A DNA stretch of 23,181 nt. Source: a virus. The first letter of the stretch is position 1. Each line of letters opens with the position of its first letter. The notes under the pieces were generated by a model. That model made no database searches and was not told the origin of the DNA. It was given only the letters and a program-made list of their open reading frames with translations. The stretch is from positions 1 to 23,181 of the IMG/VR virus record IMGVR_UViG_3300009285_000971; one strand, written 5' to 3'. Below are positions 1 to 8,090 of this stretch, piece after piece. Both the position numbers and the translations under genes were made by a program.

Positions 1-375
1 TTTCACCTTTTCACCAACAAAGGAAAGGTCTTTATCTTTTGTAGCGACACCAGCAAGGCGAGGTTTAAGTTTGAAAGACACCTCGTTCCACCTTTTCATT
101 TCTATGTTAGGAGTAAAGTCAGCGGAGTTTACATCACCTAAAGTTATTTTTATTTCGTCTTTTGGTTCGCCTTTGTACTTATCCAGTTCGGCATTTTTAA
201 CTATATCCCTTTTAAGTGAAGCTCCTTCCATTTGATATTTGGCTTTTATTTCAGTAGCGAGTTCGTATTTTGCCGTCAGTTTGTCTTTGGAAACTTCATT
301 GGACGCACCAAACATCAAACTCCCTCCAACTCCGAGGATTGCTATAGCTCCCAATGCTATAAGTATTTTTTTCAT
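1..375 (-). CDS. Partial hypothetical protein with N-terminal membrane anchor or signal peptide
   Basis: This gene runs off the left edge, so only its first 125 codons are visible. The ATG lies one base beyond the TAG stop of the tail-fibre gene, so the two are almost certainly cotranscribed and coupled. The N-terminus is MKKILIALGAIAILGVGGSL: two lysines and a hydrophobic stretch of about 18 residues, which fits a signal peptide or membrane anchor. The rest is mixed and lysine-rich (SKDKLTAKYELATEIKAKY and onward) with no motif I recognise. Its place directly after a tail fibre would suit a fibre accessory, a host-surface protein, or the start of a lysis or surface module outside the window. 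No function can be assigned. The reading frame and start are well supported by continuous coding and the neighbour spacing. Confidence 0.8.
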   Translation of the reverse strand, partial: MKKILIALGAIAILGVGGSLMFGASNEVSKDKLTAKYELATEIKAKYQMEGASLKRDIVKNAELDKYKGEPKDEIKITLGDVNSADFTPNIEMKRWNEVSFKLKPRLAGVATKDKDLSFVGEKVK

Positions 376-376
376 A

Positions 377-2890
377 CTATTCTCTAACCCAAATTCTACT
401 TATGTTTATATAAAGAAAATTTGGCGTACCTGTAACAGTACCGGTTTCGATGTTTGCGCCTTCTAGTGCCGTAAATGTACCATTCGATTGAATAGCGATA
501 GTGGATGTTGCCGTACCACAGGTTATTTGATTTGAATCATTATCTTGCGCGTCTGTAAGATTCACCACAATCGAAGTTCCTCCCCAGACAGAACAAGTTA
601 TAGAGATTGCGGAGTATCCATCAGGTTCGGAAGGGAGTCCTATAAGTTTCGCCGAAGAAAATCCGTTAAAGAAAGGAGCTGATGTCGAAGAAACCCTAAA
701 TCTTAATCCGCTTTTTGAAGGAATCACTATCGGGTCGTTGTTTGTTGAGGTTGCAATGAGAAACTGATTATCTGATAGGTCAAGAGCGACTTGACCCCTT
801 GTACCCATTATTGGCGCATCTCCTTGAGGAATTGTTAAATATCCTGTGGAAGTTATGTGAAGGTTCGTTGTTGTGGCCTCTGTGGTAGTAGCGAATCGGA
901 CAAAGAGTCGGTCAATCGTGGATGAGGACGTAGTAAGAATCCCCACGGCGGTTGAAGTAGGACGAATTGCAAATTGACTTTCAAAACTCCAGTTAGAGCC
1001 AGTGCCTGCTCCAGAATCAGCGTCAACCCCATCGCAAAGTCCCGCGCCTCCAGTGATTGTAGCACAATCAGGAGTCAGAACGCCTGCGGTATTTATCAAT
1101 CCCGTACCCAAAAGATTTGTGAAATGTTGAGAGTTAATTCTCAAAGCTCCTACATTTTGAGTTCCCGTGGTAGTAGCGTGAGTGGATGTAGAAAGCGTTG
1201 AAATAAGATTATTGATTGTTTGTATCCCAGTCCAAGTATTCGGATTCGCCAAATTAAGCCCGATAGTTCTTGCCGTACTTCCGTTGTACGTTCCTGAAAA
1301 GGTAAGAGTCCCGTCAGTCGCTGTTAAATCAGCTAGATTTGAACCAAGAGCAATACCTGAAATAGTGGAATTGGTCAGATCTGTGTTAGCAACCGAAGCG
1401 CAAATCGCCACCCCTAAAGCCGATAGAGAGCGCGGGAATTGATTAGTACACGAAGTTCCTGTGTATTCAGCTAAAATTCCTCCTGCTCCGGCCTGAACCA
1501 AAGCAGAAGTAAGACCGTCAAAATCCACTTGTCCTGACACGTTAAGAGTTGTTGAAGTTGCGTCTGTGGAAGTCGCATTTCTTGCAAACAACCCCTGAAA
1601 AGTTGAAGAAGCGGAAGTTACGAGTAGTCCTATGGTCGTTGTGGGGGCTAGAGAGAGGTTCCCCGTGGAGTTTGCGGCGTTCATATCCCACGTCTTCCCG
1701 TATCCAAGAGCGTTTTGTTTAGCGTTAAACGTAACCCAATCAGCCGCCGCTAGGCATCCGAACACACCCGAGGTAGCGGTATCACACGCCATATCGTCTC
1801 CCGTGAGAGTAAGCCCGACTCCTCCGGTTAAATTCGTATCGGCAGAAATATCTATTCCTGAAATACTTGTTGAATCGTGAAGATGCGAGTTATCAGTAAC
1901 TGCTATCGCAGAAAGCGTTCCGGTAACGTCTCCGCCTACTGCAAGATCGGCTACGTTTGCATCTGTAATACACGCGGTACAAGTTATGGTTACGCCTCCG
2001 GGAAGCGTTGCTGCGCCGGATACGTTAAGAGTATTAAACATCGTATGCCCGGAAACCGAAAGCACGCTTGTAGTGGCTTCTGTCGTGGTGCCATATCTGA
2101 CAAACAATCTGGCTATGGATGACGAAGCAGTATGTAAGGTTCCCGCGCTAAAGGTTTGTAAGCCAGTCCACGTGTTCGCGTTTCCTAAATTAAGTCCAAT
2201 GGTACGCGCTGTTTGGCCATCGTAAGCCCCTGAAAAGGTCAAGGTGCCATCTGTTGCCGTGAGATCAGCCAAATCTACGTCTGTTGCCACTACCGTTGCA
2301 CACGTAGCCGCGCCGAGCGCAGAGAGAGAACGGACATACTGATTCGTACATGAGGTTCCAGCGTATTCGGCGGTTATTCCTGTAGCTCCGGTTTGAACAA
2401 GAGCAGAGGTAAGCCCGTCTACATCTAACTGTCCTGTCACATTAAAATTTGTCGTGGTTGCGTTTGTAGTAGTTGCTTCTTTTACAAATAACCCCTGAAA
2501 AGTTGAAGAAGCGGAAGTGATAAGAAGTCCCACGGTTGTGGTTGGTGATAATGAGATTTGTCCAAGGGAATTAGCGGCGTTGAGTTCAAAGGTCTTACCG
2601 AAATCAGCACCGCCGCCTCCGCCTGCGCCAGTTGCGTCTGTCCCGCAAGAAAAAATACCTGAAGTTGAGGATTTCACGTCACAGTTCGCGGCATTAAGGG
2701 CAGATACCGTAAGATTAGTTGTAGAAGCATTTTGAGTATAAATCCGAAGCCACGTTCTTAAAGGAGACGTACTACCAATTTCGTAGGTATTATCAAGAAA
2801 TGGTAATATATTCTGTTCGTATCTTGTCGAAGGCAAAGCAAAAGTAACAGAAGGTATCAAAAGAAAAACTATAGCAAGAAGTTTTTTCAT
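377..2890 (-). CDS. Large modular tail-fibre / surface-adhesin-like protein with signal peptide
   Basis: This 837-residue protein is probably the phage's main receptor-binding fibre or a fibre-like surface protein. Residues 1-19 look like a cleavable signal peptide (MKKLLAIVFLLIPSVTFA, then LP). Residues 28-50 carry the motif ILPFLDNTYEIGSTSPLRTW, which resembles the (D)NTYDIGS segment of many phage fibre repeats. Two copies of a module begin at residues 98 and 398, and a partial third lies at 633-683. Each contains LADLTATDGTLTFSG.Y.G..ARTIGLNL and SSTFQGLF..ATTT.ATTT..NVSG. The C-terminal 140 residues (about 695-837) are unique, with beta-rich composition, and may form the tip. The Ser/Thr-run style is common in Parcubacteria proteins. 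The gene overlaps the collagen-like gene by ATGA. It is clearly more GC-rich than its neighbours: one sampled 60-base line is about 52% GC, against about 33% in the nearby endonuclease. A host-derived adhesin is the main alternative. Confidence 0.75.
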   Translation of the reverse strand: MKKLLAIVFLLIPSVTFALPSTRYEQNILPFLDNTYEIGSTSPLRTWLRIYTQNASTTNLTVSALNAANCDVKSSTSGIFSCGTDATGAGGGGGADFGKTFELNAANSLGQISLSPTTTVGLLITSASSTFQGLFVKEATTTNATTTNFNVTGQLDVDGLTSALVQTGATGITAEYAGTSCTNQYVRSLSALGAATCATVVATDVDLADLTATDGTLTFSGAYDGQTARTIGLNLGNANTWTGLQTFSAGTLHTASSSIARLFVRYGTTTEATTSVLSVSGHTMFNTLNVSGAATLPGGVTITCTACITDANVADLAVGGDVTGTLSAIAVTDNSHLHDSTSISGIDISADTNLTGGVGLTLTGDDMACDTATSGVFGCLAAADWVTFNAKQNALGYGKTWDMNAANSTGNLSLAPTTTIGLLVTSASSTFQGLFARNATSTDATSTTLNVSGQVDFDGLTSALVQAGAGGILAEYTGTSCTNQFPRSLSALGVAICASVANTDLTNSTISGIALGSNLADLTATDGTLTFSGTYNGSTARTIGLNLANPNTWTGIQTINNLISTLSTSTHATTTGTQNVGALRINSQHFTNLLGTGLINTAGVLTPDCATITGGAGLCDGVDADSGAGTGSNWSFESQFAIRPTSTAVGILTTSSSTIDRLFVRFATTTEATTTNLHITSTGYLTIPQGDAPIMGTRGQVALDLSDNQFLIATSTNNDPIVIPSKSGLRFRVSSTSAPFFNGFSSAKLIGLPSEPDGYSAISITCSVWGGTSIVVNLTDAQDNDSNQITCGTATSTIAIQSNGTFTALEGANIETGTVTGTPNFLYINISRIWVRE
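1211..1699 (-). repeat. Tail-fibre repeat unit B (residues about 398-560)
   Basis: Second copy of the fibre module, starting GKTWDMNAANS and ending NTWTGIQTIN. It keeps the exact 300-residue register of unit A over its first half, then gains about 11 residues (around NSTISGIALGS). Conservation at both DNA and protein level implies tandem duplication within the gene. Confidence 0.85.
2141..2599 (-). repeat. Tail-fibre repeat unit A (residues about 98-250)
   Basis: First copy of the fibre module, starting GKTFELNAANS and ending NTWTGLQTFSAG. It is matched by a second copy 900 bases further along the gene. A 29-base stretch at 2490-2518 is identical to 1590-1618. Confidence 0.85.
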
Positions 2891-3846
2891 ATTGAGTAGA
2901 AAAATCCTAGTTGACTTCCAGAACCGGGAGCATTAACTACTGTTAATGTTAATGTAGTTCTATCGGCACCACTTATAGTAAACCCGTTATTTTCAAATAA
3001 AATAGAGGGAAAATCAGAGCCAACAACAAAATGAGCTTTACGATTGTATGGTACTGTAAAAGTCAAAGTAGAACCATCTGTTGAAGTCGAAAGGTCTTTC
3101 ATATAACTTATATCACCTCCTCCGCCTACATTCTCAAACTGCATACCAACAGGGTTTTTACCTATTTCGTCTACTGCTCTCATTATAGCTTCAAGTCCTT
3201 TTATTTGTGAGGGGTCAATCTTTTTTAATGCAGAGTTGATTTTAGCGATAACTTCTTCAGGAGTATCAGGCGAACCATTTTGACCATCTCTACCCGCGGG
3301 ACCTATAATAGATTTCCCGTCTTCACCATTCTTACCATTCTTTCCCGGTCTCCCTGTTTCACCCTTTAATCCTTGAAGTCCTTGTTCACCTCTAGTTCCT
3401 TGTATACCTTGTTCTCCACCTTCTCCTTTTTCTCCTTTTTCACCCTTATCTCCTTTAATAGTTACCAATTCAGCCCCTTTAATTTCAACTTTCATCTCTG
3501 TCGGGAACTCTTCTGGTTTTGGTGGTTCTTTTTTACTAATATCCTTTAGGAACTTATTTGTTATAAGTCCGGCACTCTTTATCTCTTCGAGCTTCCGTAC
3601 TACCATTTCAGGATGATGAATATCGTCTTTTAAACTATCAATAGTTTTTATGGCTTCTTGGAGATTTCTAATAGTTCCTGTAAATCCTAATGTTTCAGTA
3701 GATTTATCTCGTGTGGAATTTTGAAGTTCTTGTAATTTAATTCTAAGTTCATCAAGTTTCTGATTTGTTTCAGAAATACGCTGAATAGTCCCATCAGAGT
3801 TGATGGCGAGTTTTTCTTCTGGGGATTGGTGAATAAGGTGTTTCAT
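2887..3846 (-). CDS. Collagen-like fibre protein
   Basis: A 319-residue trimeric-fibre candidate. Residues 20-100 are charged and heptad-like (coiled coil). Residues 132-191 form a collagen-type Gly-X-Y tract of 16 uninterrupted triplets (GDKGEKGEKGEGGEQ...), a two-residue break, then about three more triplets; this corresponds to bases 3274-3453. A glycine cluster near residue 243 (VGGGGD) leads to a beta-rich C-terminal domain of about 75 residues ending GSGSQLGFFYSI. Phage collagen-like proteins usually form rigid trimeric shafts of tail fibres, which fits its place just ahead of the large tail-fibre gene. It overlaps both neighbours by four bases (ATGA), so translation is coupled. Collagen shaft is seen directly; the trimer and fibre role are inferred. 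Confidence 0.8.
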   Translation of the reverse strand: MKHLIHQSPEEKLAINSDGTIQRISETNQKLDELRIKLQELQNSTRDKSTETLGFTGTIRNLQEAIKTIDSLKDDIHHPEMVVRKLEEIKSAGLITNKFLKDISKKEPPKPEEFPTEMKVEIKGAELVTIKGDKGEKGEKGEGGEQGIQGTRGEQGLQGLKGETGRPGKNGKNGEDGKSIIGPAGRDGQNGSPDTPEEVIAKINSALKKIDPSQIKGLEAIMRAVDEIGKNPVGMQFENVGGGGDISYMKDLSTSTDGSTLTFTVPYNRKAHFVVGSDFPSILFENNGFTISGADRTTLTLTVVNAPGSGSQLGFFYSI

Positions 3847-4688
3847 TTTGTTATAGAAATACTAACTTGTCCGGTCTGTAAAAAATGTTTATTTCTCGGA
3901 CGTCCCCAAGTGTCTGTTTTTTTATGACAATCCTTACAAAGAGTTCTACCATTATTTATATCCCAAAATTCTTGACAATTCATGGCGTCATCTAAGGAAC
4001 TTATATTATTCTCATAGAAAATTTGAGCAAAAGTTTTAGGATAATGGTCTACATTTAACTCTGCTCCTCTTTGTTTACATTGTTGACAAGTATAGTTATC
4101 ACGTTCAAAAATAGTTTTCCTCCATTGTTTATATTCAAGTAGTATTCTAATTTGGTCTAATAAAGGAGTTACTCCACCTTTCCAATTTGAACCGTTTCCC
4201 CCTCGGTTTGCCAAACTTAAATTCTTACGATGTTCGGTAGTAAAAATCTTATTACGTAATTTCTCTATAGTCTCTAAAGTTGGATGAGTTCCCAAACGTG
4301 CAAGTGAGAATTTCTTTCGAGTTTCTTCAGAAAATGTTCTTCCTTTAAGTTTTTCACTCATTTTTTTCTTACTTTCTTCAGTATGTTTTCTACCAGAGAA
4401 TGATACTTTTCTTCCTATATCTTTTGCGTACGTACTCATTTTCTTTTTTGTCTCTTCAGAAAGTTTTTTTCCGAGCCAATATTTAATTCCACCATTTTTA
4501 TAGTATTTTTTAATTGTTTCACTAATTTTCCTTCTAGAGGCATCTGAAAACTTGTATCCTGTATGAAGAAGAGATAACTTTTTTCTCGTTTCGAAAGAAT
4601 GCAAATACCCTAAAGTTTCCTTTCTTTTTAGTCTACTTTCACTCATTTTCTTACGAGTTTCGTCTGTATGATGTCTTCCCGTGAACAT
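3843..4688 (-). CDS. Free-standing HNH homing endonuclease with a long NUMOD3 array
   Basis: A 281-residue probable DNA endonuclease. Residues 1-160 are a tandem array of about six to eight NUMOD3-type DNA-binding helices, each with a core like S.ET.KKMS...KG (for example at 8-17, 31-41, 49-58, 76-85, 102-111, 119-128, 150-159). Residues 169-190 carry the linker WKGGVTPLLDQIRILLEYKQWR. The nuclease domain follows: zinc knuckle C201-C204, catalytic-type DH at 214-215, the NNGRTLCKDCHKK segment with C251, C254 and H255. NUMOD3 modules often follow a GIY-YIG domain; none is present. The array is long for the family. It has its own promoter-like sequence, and it ends by an ATGA overlap with the collagen-like gene. 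Its AT-richness (about one third GC in a sampled line) suggests separate origin. Likely a selfish element rather than a virion part. Confidence 0.88.
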   Translation of the reverse strand: MFTGRHHTDETRKKMSESRLKRKETLGYLHSFETRKKLSLLHTGYKFSDASRRKISETIKKYYKNGGIKYWLGKKLSEETKKKMSTYAKDIGRKVSFSGRKHTEESKKKMSEKLKGRTFSEETRKKFSLARLGTHPTLETIEKLRNKIFTTEHRKNLSLANRGGNGSNWKGGVTPLLDQIRILLEYKQWRKTIFERDNYTCQQCKQRGAELNVDHYPKTFAQIFYENNISSLDDAMNCQEFWDINNGRTLCKDCHKKTDTWGRPRNKHFLQTGQVSISITK

Positions 4689-4689
4689 A

Positions 4690-4718
4690 TTGACTTTTTT
4701 GTATTTATACTATATAAT
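4690..4718 (+). promoter_or_regulatory. Plus-strand sigma70-type promoter TTGACT-17-TATAAT
   Basis: TTGACT at 4690-4695 and TATAAT at 4713-4718 are separated by exactly 17 bases: five of six and six of six matches to the sigma70 consensus. It points opposite to every other gene in the window. A start of transcription near 4725 would leave only about eight bases before the ATG at 4733. Confidence 0.55.
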
Positions 4719-4725
4719 TATAGCA
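4717..4725 (-). promoter_or_regulatory. Extended -10 promoter (TGCTATAAT) for the HNH gene
   Basis: Read on the minus strand, this is a perfect extended -10 element, TGCTATAAT. The hexamer ends 29 bases before the HNH ATG at 4688, which predicts a leader of about 20 bases. No good -35 is seen at 17 bases (AGATAA), but extended -10 promoters do not need one. It overlaps a plus-strand -10. Confidence 0.55.
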
Positions 4726-4732
4726 TACTTAT

Positions 4733-4843
4733 ATGTATTTTATCTACTGGTTATTCATAGTCCTCGTATTCTCCGTGTTTTTACTGGGAGCGATTATGGA
4801 CTTTTCTCGGTTTCTCTGGAGAAAATTTCAGAAAAAAGTTTAA
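4733..4843 (+). CDS. Candidate 36-residue membrane microprotein, antisense to the operon
   Basis: A short plus-strand reading frame of 36 codons plus TAA. It encodes one strongly hydrophobic segment (MYFIYWLFIVLVFSVFLLGA, then I), followed by a basic, aromatic tail with RFLWRKFQKKV, so it would be a single-pass inner-membrane protein with a cytoplasmic positive C-terminus. The first 20 codons lie in intergenic DNA; the last 50 bases are antisense to the end of the ejection-protein gene. A near-consensus promoter ends 15 bases upstream. There is no Shine-Dalgarno sequence and the leader would be nearly absent. Size and layout resemble type I toxins, small holin-like proteins or superinfection-exclusion peptides, but no family is recognised. 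Chance is a real alternative, since AT-rich DNA readily encodes hydrophobic residues. Confidence 0.4.
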   Translation: MYFIYWLFIVLVFSVFLLGAIMDFSRFLWRKFQKKV

Positions 4844-6254
4844 GAATCGCTGTCTGTTGAGCCGGAGCTAATCCTTCAAGAACAGGGGACACTTTTGTTA
4901 AGGCATCTATTGCTTTTGCGGCTGTTATCTTAAATGGTACTGATTCAATAGCTCGTCGTGCAGCTACTCCAGCTATTGCTCCATAAATACTACCACCAAA
5001 ATAGCCTCCAAGTCCTCCTCCAATAAAATCTCCAAAACTCAATACTTGATTACCGGCTTTTCTTGCTATTCTCTCAAGGAGTCCATCTCTAAAACGGATT
5101 TCATTTGAAAGTTCTGTAAATAGTCTACGAGTTCCTTCTGGGGCTTTATTTTTTACTACTTCTCTTAAATTATTTGCAAATTGTTTAAGAATGATTTTAT
5201 CTGAACTCAATTGTCCTCCCAAAAACGCTCTATCTCCAAGAGTTCTATCTACGAGTTGTCGTAATCTGTTTGCTTCTTCAAGAGTTAATGACGATTTAGA
5301 TAATAACTGTTTGGTTTGAGGCGCTAACCTCATTACAATTGTCTTTATGTCGTCTCGTTTAAGTAAAGCTCCTTGAGCTTCAGGAATTTTAGCAAGATTA
5401 TCGAGAAAACTATTAGTTCCGATTGTTATTTTTGCTCCTGATTTTCTTGCCGCTGAAGAAAGAGCAGAATTGATTTTATTGCTTAATACCTCTACCGCAG
5501 ATGATGATTCGTTAAAATGAGTGTTAGCTGACTTTAACGCTGACTTATTTTGTACTACGTATTTTGCAAAATCATCCACTTTATCTTTTGCAATATCGTT
5601 TAATACTTGTGATTTATTTCTACTCAAAGCACTATTAACAAACCGTGCTGGTAATTGCTCAATTTGTTTACCGATAGCTCGTAATCCAGCTCCTGCAATC
5701 GGTAAAGCGGCTCCAACGGCTCCACCGACGAGTGTACTTTTTGTTACGTCTTTTATACCTCCTCCTTCTGATATTGCTTTTGTACCACCAAGACCCGCAC
5801 CAAGTCCTATAGTTTTTAATAAACGACTTGTAAAGTTGCCTGTAGTTCCAACTCCTTTTGTACCAGCTACTGTCAATCCTATATTAGCAACGTCTCCTAA
5901 TACCTGTTTCGGAGAAGGTGCTGATATATCGTAAAACTGAGAATTATCTTGTTTTCCAAGTAAACCTTTTGTTTTTTCAAACGCTAAACCTCCAAGTGTT
6001 CCGATTGCCTGTCCAACTTGTTCTCCAGGGAAAACTTTATTAACAATGTTAGTAGTTTTTTCGAGTACACCTTTTTTAGGTTGTATAACTTCTGGTTGTA
6101 CTACAGATACAGACTCTCCTGACGTTTGTACCATATCTTGATATTGAGGATATTTTACAAGCATTTTTTGTCCTAATTCAGCATCAGGAATATCACTATA
6201 CTGTGGGTATTTTTGTTTAATAGTTTGTCCAAATTGTTCTAATGTTTTAGTCAT
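4794..6254 (-). CDS. Internal virion / DNA-ejection-type protein with glycine-rich hydrophobic segments
   Basis: A 486-residue protein placed where P22-like phages encode ejection proteins. Residues 11-44 hold two copies of a KYPQY motif separated by a D..DAELGQKML helix, a short repeat I associate with phage internal proteins. Then come Gly/Ala-rich hydrophobic stretches (around LLKTIGLGAGLGG, TLVGGAVGAALPIAGAGLRA and near the C-terminus FIGGGLGGYFGGSIYGAIAG) that could insert in membranes, with a helical, lysine- and leucine-rich middle. Such features suit proteins ejected with DNA to form a channel through the cell envelope. No lytic or enzymatic motif is visible. It overlaps the preceding gene by ATGA. 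The role rests on composition and gene order. Confidence 0.6.
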   Translation of the reverse strand: MTKTLEQFGQTIKQKYPQYSDIPDAELGQKMLVKYPQYQDMVQTSGESVSVVQPEVIQPKKGVLEKTTNIVNKVFPGEQVGQAIGTLGGLAFEKTKGLLGKQDNSQFYDISAPSPKQVLGDVANIGLTVAGTKGVGTTGNFTSRLLKTIGLGAGLGGTKAISEGGGIKDVTKSTLVGGAVGAALPIAGAGLRAIGKQIEQLPARFVNSALSRNKSQVLNDIAKDKVDDFAKYVVQNKSALKSANTHFNESSSAVEVLSNKINSALSSAARKSGAKITIGTNSFLDNLAKIPEAQGALLKRDDIKTIVMRLAPQTKQLLSKSSLTLEEANRLRQLVDRTLGDRAFLGGQLSSDKIILKQFANNLREVVKNKAPEGTRRLFTELSNEIRFRDGLLERIARKAGNQVLSFGDFIGGGLGGYFGGSIYGAIAGVAARRAIESVPFKITAAKAIDALTKVSPVLEGLAPAQQTAILKLFSEIFSRETEKSP

Positions 6255-7921
6255 CGGATTCCTAATGGGTCGTTATTTGTAACTGCTTGTCCTCCGCTTA
6301 ATTGAAGATTTCTAATCACTGTTGCTCTGTTAGAATCTTTTTGTGCAAGAGTTCCCGCAGTATCCCCCGGTTGTGGGAAGTACTGACGTTCTGCATTAGC
6401 GAACTCTTGGTCACTAATTACAGCACCTGACTCACGACGTAAAACAGCATTAACAAAATTCCTTTTTGCTTGCTCGAACTGTTGTCTATCTGATGACTGA
6501 AGTATATTAGGAAGATATTGGCCACCATACGAACTTACTCCAGTAAATTTATTTCCTATACGGTCAATAATACTGTCTGCTTCTACCATTCGGGTTGCAT
6601 ATCCAAGAGCACTCCTCTCAGAATCAGTTAAGGGTTTTCCAGTAACGGCTGATTTATTCGCCAAATCTTTTTCAAAAGCTAATTTTTGTTGGTCTTGAGC
6701 ATACTTCAACCCAAATTGCCTTTTATCTTCTTCAAACTTTTTAGTAGCCAAATCTTGTTCAAATTGTGTCTGTTGTCCAGCAGTTGCTATTTTAGATTGA
6801 GATAACGCAAATTCGTTAACGTACCGAGCATCTTCTCGCACTTGCTGTTGCATTTTATCTTGTCTTGCTAATTGTTCACGAGATATATCCACTGCGGATT
6901 GTCGTTTGGCTTGTAAATTTGCAAGTTGTGTCTGAAGTGGAACTGCTTGAGAACCTAAAGCGCCCATTTTTGCAATTGCTTGTCTTTCAAGCGCTGAAGA
7001 CTGCCCTGTAATAAACGGAGTCGCTATTTGTTGATCTTGTATATTAGCAATACCTAAATCTTTACTCGCGTTTATGTTTGCTTGTTGTTTTATTAAAGTA
7101 TCGAGCTGACCCCTTAAAGCTGTCTCCTCGGTAGTAGGAGATAGTGTCCCTAAATAAGTATTAAAAAGTGCATCAGAACCGCCTAAACCACCAGGATACT
7201 GACCTTGTAAGCTACCCATACCACCACCGCCAGAAGGTCCAAAACTGCCCGTAGAAGCGCTTTGAGGCGGAGTACCACCTGTTACACCAAAACTTTTGTT
7301 TCCGAGGTTGTACGAGGTGTTAAAGGCCGTTTTCTGCTCGGGACTAAAAGAGGAAATATCAAAAGTTTTAGGAGTTGTTTGTCCTTGAAGTGCTTGGGTC
7401 TGTCCTGGGAGAGGACTTAGCTTTGGAGCTGTTGCGCCTTGCGTGAATTGTCCGCCTTGAAAAGTACCAGTAGGCGTTTGAGTTGTTTGATATCCTTGAA
7501 GTGTTTGAGGTGATACACCAAATTTTGCCGCTTGTTCAACTAAAGAAGGACTTCCTGATAACTGTCCTTGTAGGTTTGAGGAAACAATAGTTCCTTGAGG
7601 ATTTTGAGGGTTGATTGTTCGAGAAATAGTTTCTCCTGTTCTTGCGCCTTCAGTTAACGCTCGTTGAAATGGCGATACATCTCCAAAAACAGTCTTTCCT
7701 TTCGTAAGATAATTCAGTCCTTCAGTAGCAGGGTTGATTTCAGAGAGAGCTTCAAAGTTACCAGTGAATTGAGCTTTAGGAATTTGATAAAGTGTCCCTC
7801 CATATCGTACATACGCAGAATCAGCTGTATTTGTTCCTGCTGGTCCTCCACCTCTAAAAATCTGTCCTTCATCAGGAACATCTACATCTATATTTTGATA
7901 AGGGATTTGATAGCGAGCCAT
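6251..7921 (-). CDS. Internal virion / DNA-ejection-type protein with long Gln-rich helical region
   Basis: A 556-residue protein. The N-terminal half is Gly/Gln/Ser/Thr-rich and probably disordered (for example GSFGPSGGGGMGSLQGQYPG). Residues about 270-430 are a Gln- and charge-rich helical or coiled-coil region. The last 75 residues contain QFEQAKRNFVNAVLRRESGA followed by VISDQEFANAERQYFPQPGD, a segment I recognise as typical of the C-terminus of phage internal or structural proteins. No catalytic motif is seen. Start is the ATG in a TAATG overlap with the 55-residue gene upstream; the stop overlaps the next gene by ATGA. With the following gene it forms a likely pair of ejection proteins. 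An internal scaffold or core protein is the alternative. Confidence 0.62.
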   Translation of the reverse strand: MARYQIPYQNIDVDVPDEGQIFRGGGPAGTNTADSAYVRYGGTLYQIPKAQFTGNFEALSEINPATEGLNYLTKGKTVFGDVSPFQRALTEGARTGETISRTINPQNPQGTIVSSNLQGQLSGSPSLVEQAAKFGVSPQTLQGYQTTQTPTGTFQGGQFTQGATAPKLSPLPGQTQALQGQTTPKTFDISSFSPEQKTAFNTSYNLGNKSFGVTGGTPPQSASTGSFGPSGGGGMGSLQGQYPGGLGGSDALFNTYLGTLSPTTEETALRGQLDTLIKQQANINASKDLGIANIQDQQIATPFITGQSSALERQAIAKMGALGSQAVPLQTQLANLQAKRQSAVDISREQLARQDKMQQQVREDARYVNEFALSQSKIATAGQQTQFEQDLATKKFEEDKRQFGLKYAQDQQKLAFEKDLANKSAVTGKPLTDSERSALGYATRMVEADSIIDRIGNKFTGVSSYGGQYLPNILQSSDRQQFEQAKRNFVNAVLRRESGAVISDQEFANAERQYFPQPGDTAGTLAQKDSNRATVIRNLQLSGGQAVTNNDPLGIR

Positions 7922-8088
7922 TATGGTTTTTCTAATTTACTAATTCTTAACTCGTGGTCTTCAACTATTTCAAGTAAAGATTGAATTACTGCCGCAATAT
8001 CGTTATCGTTCATACCCCTGACAACCTCAAGAATAGTTTTTCCCTTTACATCAACCTTCTCTTTTGTTTTTGTTTCAATGATACCCAT
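7921..8088 (-). CDS. Small acidic helical protein, 55 residues
   Basis: A short gene beginning MGIIETKTKEKVDVKGKTIL and ending with a predicted helix rich in Leu/Ile/Glu (VIQSLLEIVEDHELRISKLE). It fits exactly between its neighbours: its ATG is two bases after the TAA of the HNH gene, and its own TAA shares a base with the next ATG (TAATG). That perfect fit in the operon is the main evidence that it is real. The C-terminal helix could dimerise or form a coiled coil. No family is recognised; a chaperone or minor virion component linked to the ejection proteins is possible. Confidence 0.7.
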   Translation of the reverse strand: MGIIETKTKEKVDVKGKTILEVVRGMNDNDIAAVIQSLLEIVEDHELRISKLEKP

Positions 8089-8090
8089 AA

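Noticed and set aside
377-2890. Diversity-generating retroelement target in the tail fibre
   Set aside because: No reverse transcriptase or template repeat with adenine-specific differences is in the window; the repeats are a normal internal duplication.
5521-5934. Plus-strand reading frame of 137 codons inside the ejection-protein gene
   Set aside because: It is antisense to a well-supported gene, low-complexity in translation, and has no promoter or start signal; a shadow of the minus-strand codons.
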